Notes under the pieces: model-generated
What the model was told of the DNA's origin: nothing
The model's input: the letters and a program-made list of their open reading frames with translations, nothing else
The model's database searches: none
Shown: piece after piece, positions 31,953 to 41,310 of the stretch
How positions within the stretch are numbered: the first letter of the stretch is position 1
How the letters are laid out: every line of letters begins with the position of its first letter
Origin: Azospirillum thiophilum
GTDB taxonomy: Bacteria > Pseudomonadota > Alphaproteobacteria > Azospirillales > Azospirillaceae
Reading direction: 5' to 3'
NCBI RefSeq assembly: GCF_001305595.1
Contig: NZ_CP012404.1
Span: 648,513 to 712,512, forward strand
Length of the DNA: 64,000 nt
Made by a program: the position numbers and the translations under genes

Positions 31953-34900
31953 ACATCTCCGCCCCCTTCATCCTGCGGCCGGTCGCCACCGGGCTGCTGA
32001 TGCTGGCGGTCGTGCTGCTCGGCCTGCTCGGCTACAGCGCGCTGCCGATCTCGTCGCTGCCGACGGTCGATTTCCCGACGGTGCGCGTCACCACCCAGTT
32101 GCCGGGGGCGGCGCCCGACGTGATGGCGTCCTCCGTCACCGCGCCGCTGGAACGCCAGCTCGGCCAGATCGCCGGCATCTCCTCGATGATCTCGACCAGC
32201 TCCTTCGGGCTGTCGGTCATCACCCTGCAGTTCGACCTGACCCGCGACATCGACGCCGCCTCGCAGGACGTGCAGTCGGCGATCAGCGCGGCGTCCGGCA
32301 CGCTGCCCAAGGGGCTGCCCAATCCGCCAGTCTACGACAAGGTCAACCCGGCCGACACGCCGGTCATGGTGCTGGCGCTGAGTTCGGACTCCCTGCGGCT
32401 GGAGACTGTCAGCGACGCCGCCGACACGCTGCTGGCGCAGAAGCTGTCCCAGGTCGAGGGCGTCGGCTATGTCGGGATCGAGGGCGGCCTGCGCCCCGCC
32501 GTGCGCGTGCAGGTCAACCCGGCCGCCGTCGCCGGGCTCGGGCTGACGCTGGAGGATGTGCGGACCACCATCACCCAGGCCAACGTCAACGCGCCGAAGG
32601 GCAGCTTCGATGGGCCGCGCCAATCCTGGTCGATCGGCGTCAACGACCAGATCGAGACCGCCGCCGCCTACCGCCCGATCATCGTCACCTACAAGAACGG
32701 CGGGCCGGTGCGGCTGAGCGACATCGGCACCGTGGTCGATTCGGTGGAGAACACCCGGCTGGCGGCGTGGCACGACGGCAAGCCGGCGGTGCTGCTGAAC
32801 GTGCTGCGCCAGCCCGGCGCCAACATCATCGACACGGTCGACCGCATCCGCGCGCTGCTGCCGTCGCTCCAGTCGACGCTGCCGCCGCAGATCCAGATGG
32901 CGGTGCTGACCGACCGGACCGAGACCATCCGCGCCTCGGTGGTCGACGTGCAGAAGACGCTGGTGCTGACCGCCGGGCTGGTGGTGCTGGTGATCTTCCT
33001 GTTCCTGCGCAAGGCGTGGGCGACGGTGATCCCGGCGGCGGCGCTGCCGCTGTCGCTGATCGGCACCTTCGGCATCATGGCGCTGTGCGGCTTCAGCCTG
33101 GACAATTTGTCGTTGATGGCGCTGACAATCGCGTCGGGCTTCGTCGTCGACGACGCCATCGTGATGATCGAGAACATCGTCCGCCACATCGAGAAAGGCG
33201 AGAAGCCGCTGCAGGCCGCCCTCAAGGGCGCCCGCCAGATCGGCTTCACGGTCGTTTCGCTGACCCTGTCGCTGATCGCGGTGTTCATCCCGCTGCTGTT
33301 CATGGGCGGGGTGGTCGGCCGGCTGTTCCGCGAATTCGCCATCACGCTGTCCATCGCCGTGCTGGTGTCGGCGGTGATCTCGCTGACGCTGACGCCGATG
33401 ATGTGCGCCCGCCTGCTGAAACCGGAAACCGAAAGCAAGCCCAACGCCCTGTTCCGCTGGACCGAGCGCGGTTTCGACGCCCTCCTGAACGGCTACGCCG
33501 CGTCGCTGCGCGTCGTGCTGCGCCACCAGCCGGCGACGCTGGCCGTCACCATCGCCACGCTGGTGGCGACGCTCTATCTCTACGACGTCATGCCCAAGGG
33601 CTTCCTGCCGCAGCAGGACACCGGCGTCATCGTCGGCGTGACCGACGCCGCCCCCTCCATCTCGGTCAAGGCGATGGCGGAGCGCCAGCGCGAGGTCGCC
33701 GACATCGTGCGGCGCGATCCCGACGTCGCCGGGGTGGCGAGCTTCGTCGGCACCGGCACGGTGAACGCCACCACCAACACCGGCAGCCTGACCATCTCGC
33801 TGAAGCCGCGCGGCGAGCGCGGCGCCTCGGCGGAGGAGATCATCGCCCGGCTGCGCGACGCCACCTCCGGCCTGAAGGGCGTCTCGCTGTTCATGCAGGC
33901 GGTGCAGGACGTGCAGATCGACAGCCGGGTCAGCCGCACCCAGTACCAGTACGTGTTGCAGGACGCCGACCCGCAGGAGCTGGAGCGCTGGACCCCGCGC
34001 CTGCTCGACGCCCTGCGGGCAAGGCCGGAGCTGACCGACGTCGCCACCGACCAGCAGCCGGACGGGCTGCAGGTCTACCTCACCATCGACCGCGACGCCG
34101 CCAGCCGCCTGCACGTCCTGCCCCAGGCCATCGACGACACCCTCTATGACGCCTTCGGCCAGCGCCAGGTCTCGACCATCTACACCCAGACCAACCAGTA
34201 CCGGGTGATCCTGGAGGTCGAGCCGTCCTTCCAGATGGATCCGTCCTCCCTGTCCAAGATCTATGTGAAGAGCAGCGGCGGAGGCGTCGTGCCCCTGGGC
34301 GCGGTGGTGTCGGTGGAGCGCCGGACCGCCCCGCTCGTCATCACCCACCAGGGCCAGTTCCCCTCCGTCACCCTCTCCTTCAACGTGGCGCCCGGCGTCT
34401 CGCTGGGGGCGGCGGTGACGGCGATCCAGCAGGCGCGTGACGGCATCGGCATGCCGGCCACCGCGACCGCCCGCTTCGCCGGCACCGCGGCGGAGTTCCG
34501 CCAGTCGCTGGACACCCAGCCCTGGCTGATCCTGGCGGCGGTGGTCGCCGTCTACATCGTGCTGGGCGTGCTGTACGAGAGCACGATCCACCCGATCACC
34601 ATCCTGTCGACCCTGCCGTCCGCCGGCATCGGCGCGCTGCTGGCGCTGATGGCGACCGGGCACGACCTGTCGCTGATCGCGCTGGTCGGCATCGTGCTGC
34701 TGATCGGCATCGTCAAGAAGAACGCGATCATGATGATCGACTTCGCGCTGGAGGCCGAGCGCCACCAGGGCATGGCGCCGGAACGCTCGATCTACGAGGC
34801 GTCGCTGCTGCGCTTCCGCCCGATCATGATGACGACGATGGCGGCCCTGCTGGGCGCCCTGCCGCTGGCGCTGGAAACCGGCACCGGATCGGAGCTGCGC

Positions 34901-35125
34901 CGGCCGATGGGCATCGCCATCGTCGGCGGGCTGGTGCTGAGCCAGGTGCTGACGCTCTACACCACGCCGGTCGTCTATCTCTACATGGACCGGCTGGGCA
35001 ACCGGCTGGGCCGCTGGCTGCGCCCCGGACGCAAGGCGGCGGCGCTGCCGGGCAACGACCGCTCGCCCGGCAGCACGCCGGACAGCTCCCCCGGCAGTTC
35101 GCCGGGCCAAGCCGCGGCGGAGTGA
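31949..35125 (+). CDS. RND multidrug efflux permease (MdtB-like)
   Basis: A 1058-residue HAE1-type pump with the usual 12 membrane segments and two large periplasmic loops. Motifs are LPISSLPTVDFPTVRVTTQLPGA near the N-terminus, FVVDDAIVMIENIVRHIE in TM4 with the proton-relay aspartates, MPKGFLPQQDTG, and LIGIVKKNAIMMIDFALEAE. It overlaps the adaptor gene by 4 bases. Confidence 0.93.
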   Translation: MNISAPFILRPVATGLLMLAVVLLGLLGYSALPISSLPTVDFPTVRVTTQLPGAAPDVMASSVTAPLERQLGQIAGISSMISTSSFGLSVITLQFDLTRDIDAASQDVQSAISAASGTLPKGLPNPPVYDKVNPADTPVMVLALSSDSLRLETVSDAADTLLAQKLSQVEGVGYVGIEGGLRPAVRVQVNPAAVAGLGLTLEDVRTTITQANVNAPKGSFDGPRQSWSIGVNDQIETAAAYRPIIVTYKNGGPVRLSDIGTVVDSVENTRLAAWHDGKPAVLLNVLRQPGANIIDTVDRIRALLPSLQSTLPPQIQMAVLTDRTETIRASVVDVQKTLVLTAGLVVLVIFLFLRKAWATVIPAAALPLSLIGTFGIMALCGFSLDNLSLMALTIASGFVVDDAIVMIENIVRHIEKGEKPLQAALKGARQIGFTVVSLTLSLIAVFIPLLFMGGVVGRLFREFAITLSIAVLVSAVISLTLTPMMCARLLKPETESKPNALFRWTERGFDALLNGYAASLRVVLRHQPATLAVTIATLVATLYLYDVMPKGFLPQQDTGVIVGVTDAAPSISVKAMAERQREVADIVRRDPDVAGVASFVGTGTVNATTNTGSLTISLKPRGERGASAEEIIARLRDATSGLKGVSLFMQAVQDVQIDSRVSRTQYQYVLQDADPQELERWTPRLLDALRARPELTDVATDQQPDGLQVYLTIDRDAASRLHVLPQAIDDTLYDAFGQRQVSTIYTQTNQYRVILEVEPSFQMDPSSLSKIYVKSSGGGVVPLGAVVSVERRTAPLVITHQGQFPSVTLSFNVAPGVSLGAAVTAIQQARDGIGMPATATARFAGTAAEFRQSLDTQPWLILAAVVAVYIVLGVLYESTIHPITILSTLPSAGIGALLALMATGHDLSLIALVGIVLLIGIVKKNAIMMIDFALEAERHQGMAPERSIYEASLLRFRPIMMTTMAALLGALPLALETGTGSELRRPMGIAIVGGLVLSQVLTLYTTPVVYLYMDRLGNRLGRWLRPGRKAAALPGNDRSPGSTPDSSPGSSPGQAAAE

Positions 35126-35130
35126 CGGCG

Positions 35131-38100
35131 ATGTCGCTCTCCACCCCCTTCATCCAGCGCCCGGTCGGCACCTCGCTGCTGATGGTCGGGCTGATGATCC
35201 TCGGCATGGTCGCCTACCGCTTCCTGCCGGTGGCACCGCTGCCGCAGGTGGAGTTCCCGACCATCGTCGTCACCGCGTCCCTTCCCGGCGCCAGCCCGGA
35301 GACGATGGCGGCCTCGGTCGCCACGCCCTTGGAACGGCGGCTGTCCCGCATCGCCGGCGTGTCGGAGATGACCTCGAACAGCAAGCTCGGCAGCACCTCG
35401 GTCGTCGTGCAGTTCGACCTCGACCGCGATGTCGAGGCGGCGTCGCGCGACGTCCAGGCCGCCATCAACGCGGCCGGCGGCGACCTGCCGGCCGACCTGC
35501 CGAGCCCGCCCAGGATGAGGCGCATCAATCCGGCCGACGCGCCGGTGATGACGCTGGCGATGACGTCGGCCACGCTGGCCCCGGCCGAGCTGTTCAATCT
35601 GGCCGATACCATCATCGGCCAGCGGTTGAGCCAGATCGAGGGGGTGGCCCAGGTTTCCATCAACGGGGCGGAGAAGACGGCGGTGCGGGTGCGGGTCAAC
35701 GCCGCCGCCGCCGCCAACATGGGCGTCAGCCTGGAGACGGTCCGCAGCGTCATCTCGCAGGCCAATGCCAACGGGCCGAAGGGCAGCTTCGACGGCCTCC
35801 ATGAGTCCTGGTCGATCGGCGCCAGCGACCAGCTGTTCGGCGCAGACTCCTACCGCCGGCTGATCGTGACCGAGAAGAACGGCGCCACCGTCCGGCTGGG
35901 CGACGTCGCCGAGGTGGTCGAGGCGCCGGAGAACAGCCGGACCGCCGCCTGGCAGGACGGCCAGCGCGCCGTCCTGATCAACATCCAGAAGCAGCCGGGA
36001 TCCAACGTGGTCGACACGGTGGATCTGGTGAACGCCGAGCTGCCGACGCTCCGCGGCTGGATGCCGCCGGGGGTCGTCCTGTCGGTGCGCACCGACCGCA
36101 CGCCGACCATCCGCGCCTCCATCGACGACGTGCAGAAGACGCTGGCGGTCACGGTGGCGCTGGTGGTGATGGTGATGGCGCTGTTCCTGCGCCGGCTGTG
36201 GGCCACGGTCATCCCGGCGGCCTCGGTGCCCCTGTCGCTGGCCGGCACCTTCGGGGTGATGTGGATCGCCGGCTACAGCCTGGACAATTTCTCGCTGATG
36301 GCGCTGACCATCTCGGTCGGCTTCGTGGTCGACGACGCCATCGTCGTCATCGAGAACATCGTCCGCCACATCGAGAAGGGCGCCAGGCCCTTCGAGGCGG
36401 CGGTGACGGGGGCGCGGCAGGTCGCCTTCACCGTGGTGTCGATCAGCCTGTCCCTGATCGCCGTCTTCATCCCCATCCTGTTCATGGGCGGCATCCAGGG
36501 CCGGCTGTTCCGCGAATTCGCCGTGGTGCTGTCGGTCGCCATCGCGGTGTCGGCGGTGGTGTCGCTGACGCTGACCCCGATGATGTGCGCCCACCTGCTG
36601 GAACCGGAGGCGGAGCGCAAGCCCCCCGGACGGCTCGCCCGCGCGCTCGCCTGGATCGGCGACCGGCTGTTCGGCCTCTATGCCGACGGGCTGGACTGGG
36701 TGCTGGTCCACCGCCGCACCATGCTGGTGGCCACCTTTGCCATCATCGGCGTCAGCGTCTGGCTCTACGGGCAGGTGCCGAAGGGCTTCGTGCCGCAGCA
36801 GGACACCGGCCTGCTGATGGGGTTCAGCGACCCGCCGCCCGACATCTCCTTCAAGGCGATGGTGACGCGCCAGCGCGCGCTGCAGGAGGCGGTGGCCGGC
36901 GACCCGGCGGTCGCCAGCGTCGGCGGCACCATCGGCGGCGGCGGGCCGGGCGGCAGCTATTCCGGCCAGATCAACATCGCGCTGAAGCCGAAGGCCGAGC
37001 GCGACGACCTCGCCACCGTCACCCAGCGGTTGCGCCAGCGCGCCGGCCGGGTGCCGGGGGTGCAGCTGTACCTGATGCCGGTGCAGGACATCCGCTCCGG
37101 CGGCTTCCAGGGGCGCAGCCAGTACCGCTACAGCCTGCAGGACGCCGACATCGGCGCGCTGAACGAATGGGCGCCCAAGCTGGTCGACAAGATGCGCACC
37201 CTGCCGGAGCTGGTCGACGTCGCCAACGACCGCCAGAACGGCGGCATCAAGGCCGACCTGATCGTCGACCGCGACGCCGCCTCGCGCCTCGGCGTGTCGC
37301 TGAGCGGGCTGGAGGCGGTCCTGTACGATGCCTTCGGCCAGCGGCAGGTCTCGACCATGTATCTGGCGCAGAACCAGCACAAGGTCGTGCTGGAGGTCGA
37401 CCCCAGCGAGGCGCTCGGCCCCGACGACCTGAAGCGCATCCATGTGGCGGGAAGCGGCGGCATGGTGCCGCTGTCGGCGGTGGCGCGCGTCGCCATCGTC
37501 AACGACGCCTCCAGCATCCAGCACCAGAGCGGCTTCCCGGTCGCCAACCTGACCTTCGACCTCGCGCCCGGCGTCTCGCTGTCCCAGGCGACGGAGGTGA
37601 TCCAGCGCGCGGCGGAGGACATCGGCATGCCCGCCGGCATCCGCGCCGGCTTCCAGGGCGATGCCAAGGCCTTCCAGCAATCCGCATCCAGCCAGCCGCT
37701 GCTGATCCTGGCGGCGCTGATCACCATCTACATCGTGCTGGGCGTGCTGTACGAAAGCCTGATCCACCCGCTGACCATCCTGTCGACCCTGCCGTCGGCC
37801 GGGCTGGGGGCGCTGATCGCGCTGATCCTGACCGGCTACGACCTGTCGATCGTGGCGCTGATCGGCATCGTGCTGCTGATCGGCATCGTCAAGAAGAACG
37901 CGATCATGATGATCGACTTCGCGCTGGAGGCGGAGCGGACGCGCGGCCTGTCGCCGCTGGAGGCGATCCGCGAGGCCGGTCTGGTCCGCTTCCGCCCGAT
38001 CATGATGACGACGATGGCAGCATTGCTGGGCGCCGTGCCGCTGGCCTTCGACTATGGCACCGGCGGCGAGATCCGCCGTCCGCTCGGCATCGCCATCATC

Positions 38101-38220
38101 GGCGGCCTGCTGGTGAGCCAGCTGCTGACGCTCTACACCACGCCGGTGGTCTATCTGACGCTGGAGCGGCTGGCCCTGCGGCGCAACCGCCGCGGCGCCA
38201 TCGCCGCCCCGGCGGAATAG
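35131..38220 (+). CDS. RND multidrug efflux permease (MdtC-like)
   Basis: A 1029-residue second HAE1 pump, closely related to the preceding one. Motifs include FVVDDAIVVIENIVRHIE with its TM4 aspartates, VPKGFVPQQDTGLLMGF and LIGIVKKNAIMMIDFALEAE. Two adjacent, non-identical pumps after one adaptor is the MdtABC arrangement, where the functional trimer is mixed. GGAG before ATG 35131 is preferred to the GTG at 35122. Confidence 0.92.
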   Translation: MSLSTPFIQRPVGTSLLMVGLMILGMVAYRFLPVAPLPQVEFPTIVVTASLPGASPETMAASVATPLERRLSRIAGVSEMTSNSKLGSTSVVVQFDLDRDVEAASRDVQAAINAAGGDLPADLPSPPRMRRINPADAPVMTLAMTSATLAPAELFNLADTIIGQRLSQIEGVAQVSINGAEKTAVRVRVNAAAAANMGVSLETVRSVISQANANGPKGSFDGLHESWSIGASDQLFGADSYRRLIVTEKNGATVRLGDVAEVVEAPENSRTAAWQDGQRAVLINIQKQPGSNVVDTVDLVNAELPTLRGWMPPGVVLSVRTDRTPTIRASIDDVQKTLAVTVALVVMVMALFLRRLWATVIPAASVPLSLAGTFGVMWIAGYSLDNFSLMALTISVGFVVDDAIVVIENIVRHIEKGARPFEAAVTGARQVAFTVVSISLSLIAVFIPILFMGGIQGRLFREFAVVLSVAIAVSAVVSLTLTPMMCAHLLEPEAERKPPGRLARALAWIGDRLFGLYADGLDWVLVHRRTMLVATFAIIGVSVWLYGQVPKGFVPQQDTGLLMGFSDPPPDISFKAMVTRQRALQEAVAGDPAVASVGGTIGGGGPGGSYSGQINIALKPKAERDDLATVTQRLRQRAGRVPGVQLYLMPVQDIRSGGFQGRSQYRYSLQDADIGALNEWAPKLVDKMRTLPELVDVANDRQNGGIKADLIVDRDAASRLGVSLSGLEAVLYDAFGQRQVSTMYLAQNQHKVVLEVDPSEALGPDDLKRIHVAGSGGMVPLSAVARVAIVNDASSIQHQSGFPVANLTFDLAPGVSLSQATEVIQRAAEDIGMPAGIRAGFQGDAKAFQQSASSQPLLILAALITIYIVLGVLYESLIHPLTILSTLPSAGLGALIALILTGYDLSIVALIGIVLLIGIVKKNAIMMIDFALEAERTRGLSPLEAIREAGLVRFRPIMMTTMAALLGAVPLAFDYGTGGEIRRPLGIAIIGGLLVSQLLTLYTTPVVYLTLERLALRRNRRGAIAAPAE

Positions 38221-38269
38221 GAGGCGGCACATGGGTGTGCTTTCCGTAATCCTCAGGATTTCCATCATC

Positions 38270-38400
38270 CCCTCGGGATCCCCTCTCCCCCCCGGGGAGA
38301 GGGTTGGGGTGAGGGGGTGGCGCGGCGAGGATTCTCGGGATAGCCACACCATGCATCCCCCTCACCCCGGGGGGGAGAGGGGGACTTCGTCCCCCTGGCG
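38270..38400. repeat. GC-rich imperfect inverted repeat (dispersed palindrome)
   Basis: Arms around 38280-38320 and 38355-38384 share runs such as CCCTCTCCCCCCCGGGG and its complement, plus GGTGAGGGGG. It lies between the pump and the sigma-factor gene. A related but not identical palindrome occurs at 63477-63586. Confidence 0.65.
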
Positions 38401-38437
38401 CCTCTCCACCCTGTTGGGCATAGTTCTGGCCCACGGC

Positions 38438-39016
38438 ATGAGCGGACCCCCGGTGATCGAGGCCAGCGACAGCGACGGTGAGGGCGACGACGCGCTGATG
38501 GGGCGGGTTGCCGGCGGCGACGCCGGCGCCTTCGACCGGCTGGCCGCCCGCCACATGCGCCGCGCCGTGGCGCTCGCCCAGCGGATGACCGGCAACCCGT
38601 CCGACGCCGACGAGATCGCGCAGGAGGCGTTCCTGCGGGTCTGGCAGCATGCCGGCCGCTGGGACGGCGGGCGGGCCGCCTTCACCACCTGGCTCTACCG
38701 CATCGTGATGAACCTCGCCATCGACCGCGGCCGCCGTCCCGGCTGGTCGCCGCTGGAGGAGGCCGGCGACCTGCCCGACGAGGCGCCCGACATCGTCGCC
38801 CGCATCGCCGAGCGCCAGACCGCGCTCAGAGTCAACCGGGCGCTGGCCGCATTGCCCGACCGCCAACGCGCCGCGGTGGTGCTGTTCCACCAGGAGGGGC
38901 TGAGCCTGCGGCAGGCCGCCGAGGTGCTGGCGATGGGCGAAAGCGCCTTCGCCTCGCTGCTCGCCCGCGCCCGCGCCGCGCTGAAGACCGCGCTTGCCGG
39001 CGGAGACGTCCCGTGA
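38438..39016 (+). CDS. ECF-type RNA polymerase sigma factor
   Basis: A 192-residue sigma70-family protein with region 2 (LAQRMTGNPSDADEIAQEAFLRVWQHAGRW and FTTWLYRIVMNLAIDRGRR) and region 4 (LAALPDRQRAAVVLFHQEGLSLRQAAEVLAMGESAFASLLARARAAL). The ATG at 38438 gives the normal length; upstream in-frame codons cross the GC-rich repeat. It is followed by a single-pass protein and a metal-sensor-like protein, the CnrYXH-type layout, so release by a periplasmic signal is likely (inference). Confidence 0.88.
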   Translation: MSGPPVIEASDSDGEGDDALMGRVAGGDAGAFDRLAARHMRRAVALAQRMTGNPSDADEIAQEAFLRVWQHAGRWDGGRAAFTTWLYRIVMNLAIDRGRRPGWSPLEEAGDLPDEAPDIVARIAERQTALRVNRALAALPDRQRAAVVLFHQEGLSLRQAAEVLAMGESAFASLLARARAALKTALAGGDVP

Positions 39017-39027
39017 AGGAGGATGGA

Positions 39028-39468
39028 ATGACCGACGAAGACTTCCTCCGTCATCTGGACGCGCATGGAGCATCCCCGGAACGCTGGCCGCCGGAGCTGC
39101 GCGCCGCCGCCGAGGCCGCGCTCGCCCGCTCGCCCGCGCTACGGACGGCGCGGGAGCAGGCGCAGGCGTTCGACGATCTGCTGGCCGGCACCGCGCCCGA
39201 GCCGGCGGACGCCCGCATCGACCGCCTGCTGTCCGCCGTCGGCGAGGCCGCGCGGGCAATGCCGCAGGACGGGCTGACGGTGCTCCTGCTCGGCCGGATG
39301 CCGCGGCGGGCGGCGGCCGGGCTATGCGTCGCCCTGCTGGCGCTCGGCTGGATGGCGGGAAGCTGGATGGCCGGCAGCCTGCCCGCCCCCGCCGCCCTGT
39401 CGCCGCCCCAGGAGCTGGCGCTTCTGCACGAGAATGTGGTCACGCTTTTCGACGGAGACTCCCGATGA
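39028..39468 (+). CDS. Probable anti-sigma membrane protein
   Basis: A 146-residue protein with a soluble N-terminal part rich in acidic and Arg residues, and one membrane segment near residues 97-115 (GLCVALLALGWMAGSWMAG). No domain was recognised with certainty. AAGGAGG precedes ATG 39028, and it is 12 bp after the sigma gene and overlaps the next gene by ATGA. Position and topology suggest it anchors and inhibits the ECF sigma factor. Confidence 0.6.
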   Translation: MTDEDFLRHLDAHGASPERWPPELRAAAEAALARSPALRTAREQAQAFDDLLAGTAPEPADARIDRLLSAVGEAARAMPQDGLTVLLLGRMPRRAAAGLCVALLALGWMAGSWMAGSLPAPAALSPPQELALLHENVVTLFDGDSR

Positions 39469-39983
39469 GCGGTTCCACCGCCCCCCGTCGCACCCTGCCC
39501 CGCGCCCTGCCCCGCATCCTGGCGCCCTTCCTGCGGCGCCCGGGGCTGCGCGCGCTGGCGCTGGCCTCGCTGGCGCTGAACCTGTTCCTGGCGGCGATGC
39601 TGGTCGCCACCTTCCGCGACCCGCCCCCGCCGCCCTACCGGCCGATGCCCGACCGCTTCGTCGAGCATATGGCCGCCGACCTCACCGACGCCGACGCCCA
39701 CCGCCTGCGCGCCGCCTTCGAGCCGCTGCGTCCGCGCTACGACGCGCTGACCCGCGAGTACCGCGACGCCGGGGAGCGGGTGCGCGCCCTGCTCCGGGCC
39801 GATCCGGTCGATTACGACTCCCTGCGCGCCGCGACCGAGGCCGCCCGCGCCAAGCGCCGCCAGATGGGCGAACTGACCGAGGAAACCGTCCTGTCGCTCC
39901 TGCCCGCCCTGTCGCCGGCCGGGCGGCTGCGGCTGGTCGGCGGGCCGGGGTCGGCAGGAGCGCCGGGGGCGCCTAAAAAATAG
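39465..39983 (+). CDS. Periplasmic heavy-metal sensor/resistance-like protein
   Basis: A 172-residue protein with one N-terminal membrane anchor (LRALALASLALNLFLAAMLVATF) and a helical periplasmic domain resembling the metal_resist/CnrX/Spy-CpxP class. That domain has MPDRFVEHMAADLTDADAHRLRAAF and a long amphipathic helix (ALTREYRDAGERVRALL). Few Met/His ligands are present, so metal binding is uncertain. It is the last gene of the sigma operon. Confidence 0.65.
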   Translation: MSGSTAPRRTLPRALPRILAPFLRRPGLRALALASLALNLFLAAMLVATFRDPPPPPYRPMPDRFVEHMAADLTDADAHRLRAAFEPLRPRYDALTREYRDAGERVRALLRADPVDYDSLRAATEAARAKRRQMGELTEETVLSLLPALSPAGRLRLVGGPGSAGAPGAPKK

Positions 39984-39993
39984 GCAAACCCAC

Positions 39994-40109
39994 TCATCCA
40001 CAGGCCGGACAGGCTGGCCGGAAGGGTGGCGATGATTCTGTTCGGGGATTGCGCACACATCTATCCACAGATTCTGTGGAGAAGAAAACCGGCAGAAATT
40101 TTATCCACA
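39994..40109. promoter_or_regulatory. Cluster of DnaA-box-like 9-mers
   Basis: TTATCCACA at 40101-40109 is a perfect consensus. TCATCCACA (39994-40002), CTATCCACA (40061-40069) and, inverted, TGTGGAGAA (40075-40083) each match 8 of 9. All four lie in 116 bp of comparatively AT-rich intergenic DNA. No replication genes are nearby, so origin function is only a possibility. Confidence 0.45.
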
Positions 40110-40240
40110 CAAATTCACATTCTATCATCCCCAGCTTTTGTTGCCCGCCTGCCGGACGATCCTTGTATCCACTGCCGATCCGGCATATCCAAATGACGAG
40201 GCCAGTTCATGTAGATTGGCAAGATTGGTGGGTGATCGTC

Positions 40241-40495
40241 ATGATCGGAGATCCGTTTCATCCAAAGAAGGCGACGATCTCTTTGCGAGTAGATCGCCGG
40301 GTCAAAGATGTCGCCAAGAATTACGCACGTCAGCGGCAGACGCCTCTGGCCGAGGTCATGCGCGACCTCTTGGCCCGCTACGTCGCCGAATGCGCGCGGG
40401 AGAATGCCCAGGCGAGCCCGGACCTGTTGAAGGAGCGGCCGGCGCAATATGTGGATTTCGCCAAGCTGGAAGGCCTGATGGGCCGGCATGAGTAG
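40241..40495 (+). CDS. Small ribbon-helix-helix-like protein (hypothetical)
   Basis: An 84-residue protein. A beta strand plus two helices (KKATISLRVDRRVKDVAKNYARQRQ then TPLAEVMRDLLARYVAE) looks like a ribbon-helix-helix/CopG-type DNA-binding domain, as found in antitoxins. No toxin-like partner ORF is adjacent. The start is uncertain because no clear ribosome site precedes ATG 40241 and the frame extends upstream. Confidence 0.55.
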   Translation: MIGDPFHPKKATISLRVDRRVKDVAKNYARQRQTPLAEVMRDLLARYVAECARENAQASPDLLKERPAQYVDFAKLEGLMGRHE

Positions 40496-40521
40496 GGTCC
40501 GCGCCGCAAGGCGCGTGACAC

Positions 40522-41289
40522 CTATGGTGCGGCGGCCCGGCGGGCCATGCTGGCCATCTCCTTGCCCCAGGCCACATAATGGCGGCTGTATTCGGCCAGT
40601 TCCGGGATTCCGGCCGTCTTCGCCGCGAAGGCGGCCAGAACCGGCTCCTGCCGGGCGGCCAGCGCGGCGGCATCGGGCCGGCGCGTTGCGGTCAGGAAGG
40701 AACTGAGGCTGGTGACCACGCTGCCGCCCCGCCGCGCCGCCGCCTTCGCCAGCCCGTCGAGCAGCCAGGGCATGTATTTCAGCGCATAGTCGGCGTAGCC
40801 GCGCAGGATGGCGGCCTGGCTCCGCAGCTGGTCGTGCTCGCGGTCGAAGTCGGCCCGGTCGACGATGCGGTGGTCACGGTAGACCACCGGTGCCGCCGCC
40901 GAGGTGTCGCAGGCCCAGCCCTTGCGCGGCACCAGCATGTCGGCCTGGTCCGGCTCGTCGCGATAGGGATAGAACGGCATGGTCCGGCAGCGCGACGGCT
41001 TGTCCGCGTGGATGTTGCAGCGGCCGTCGGCGGCCAGCTCGGGACAGGGGAAGGACGGCGGGATATACATGGTCGGCGCGATGGTCACGGCCAGCGTCTT
41101 GCGGTCGCGCAGCCGCACCGTGGTGCCCAGCCCGGCCGTTCGCGCGAACGCCTTGGCACCCTGGCGCACCGGCGTCCACAGCATCGCCAGCGGAAAGCGC
41201 CCGGCATGCGCCACGGCATCCTCCAGGGTCAGCGGCAGCCAGCCATGGCAGCATGCTCCGCAGGCCGTGCAGGCGAATCGCTGTTCCAT
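40522..41289 (-). CDS. YkgJ-family cysteine-cluster protein
   Basis: A 255-residue protein. The N-terminal CTACGACCHGW and later CPELAADGRCNIHADKPSRCRTMPF make the CxxCxxCC...C...C pattern of the YkgJ (zinc/iron-chelating) family. A further Cys follows at KGWACDT. Molecular function is unknown. It sits 21 bp downstream of the SEC-C protein gene, on the same strand. Confidence 0.82.
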   Translation of the reverse strand: MEQRFACTACGACCHGWLPLTLEDAVAHAGRFPLAMLWTPVRQGAKAFARTAGLGTTVRLRDRKTLAVTIAPTMYIPPSFPCPELAADGRCNIHADKPSRCRTMPFYPYRDEPDQADMLVPRKGWACDTSAAAPVVYRDHRIVDRADFDREHDQLRSQAAILRGYADYALKYMPWLLDGLAKAAARRGGSVVTSLSSFLTATRRPDAAALAARQEPVLAAFAAKTAGIPELAEYSRHYVAWGKEMASMARRAAAP

Positions 41290-41310
41290 CGAACGCCTCC
41301 CATCCGCGGC

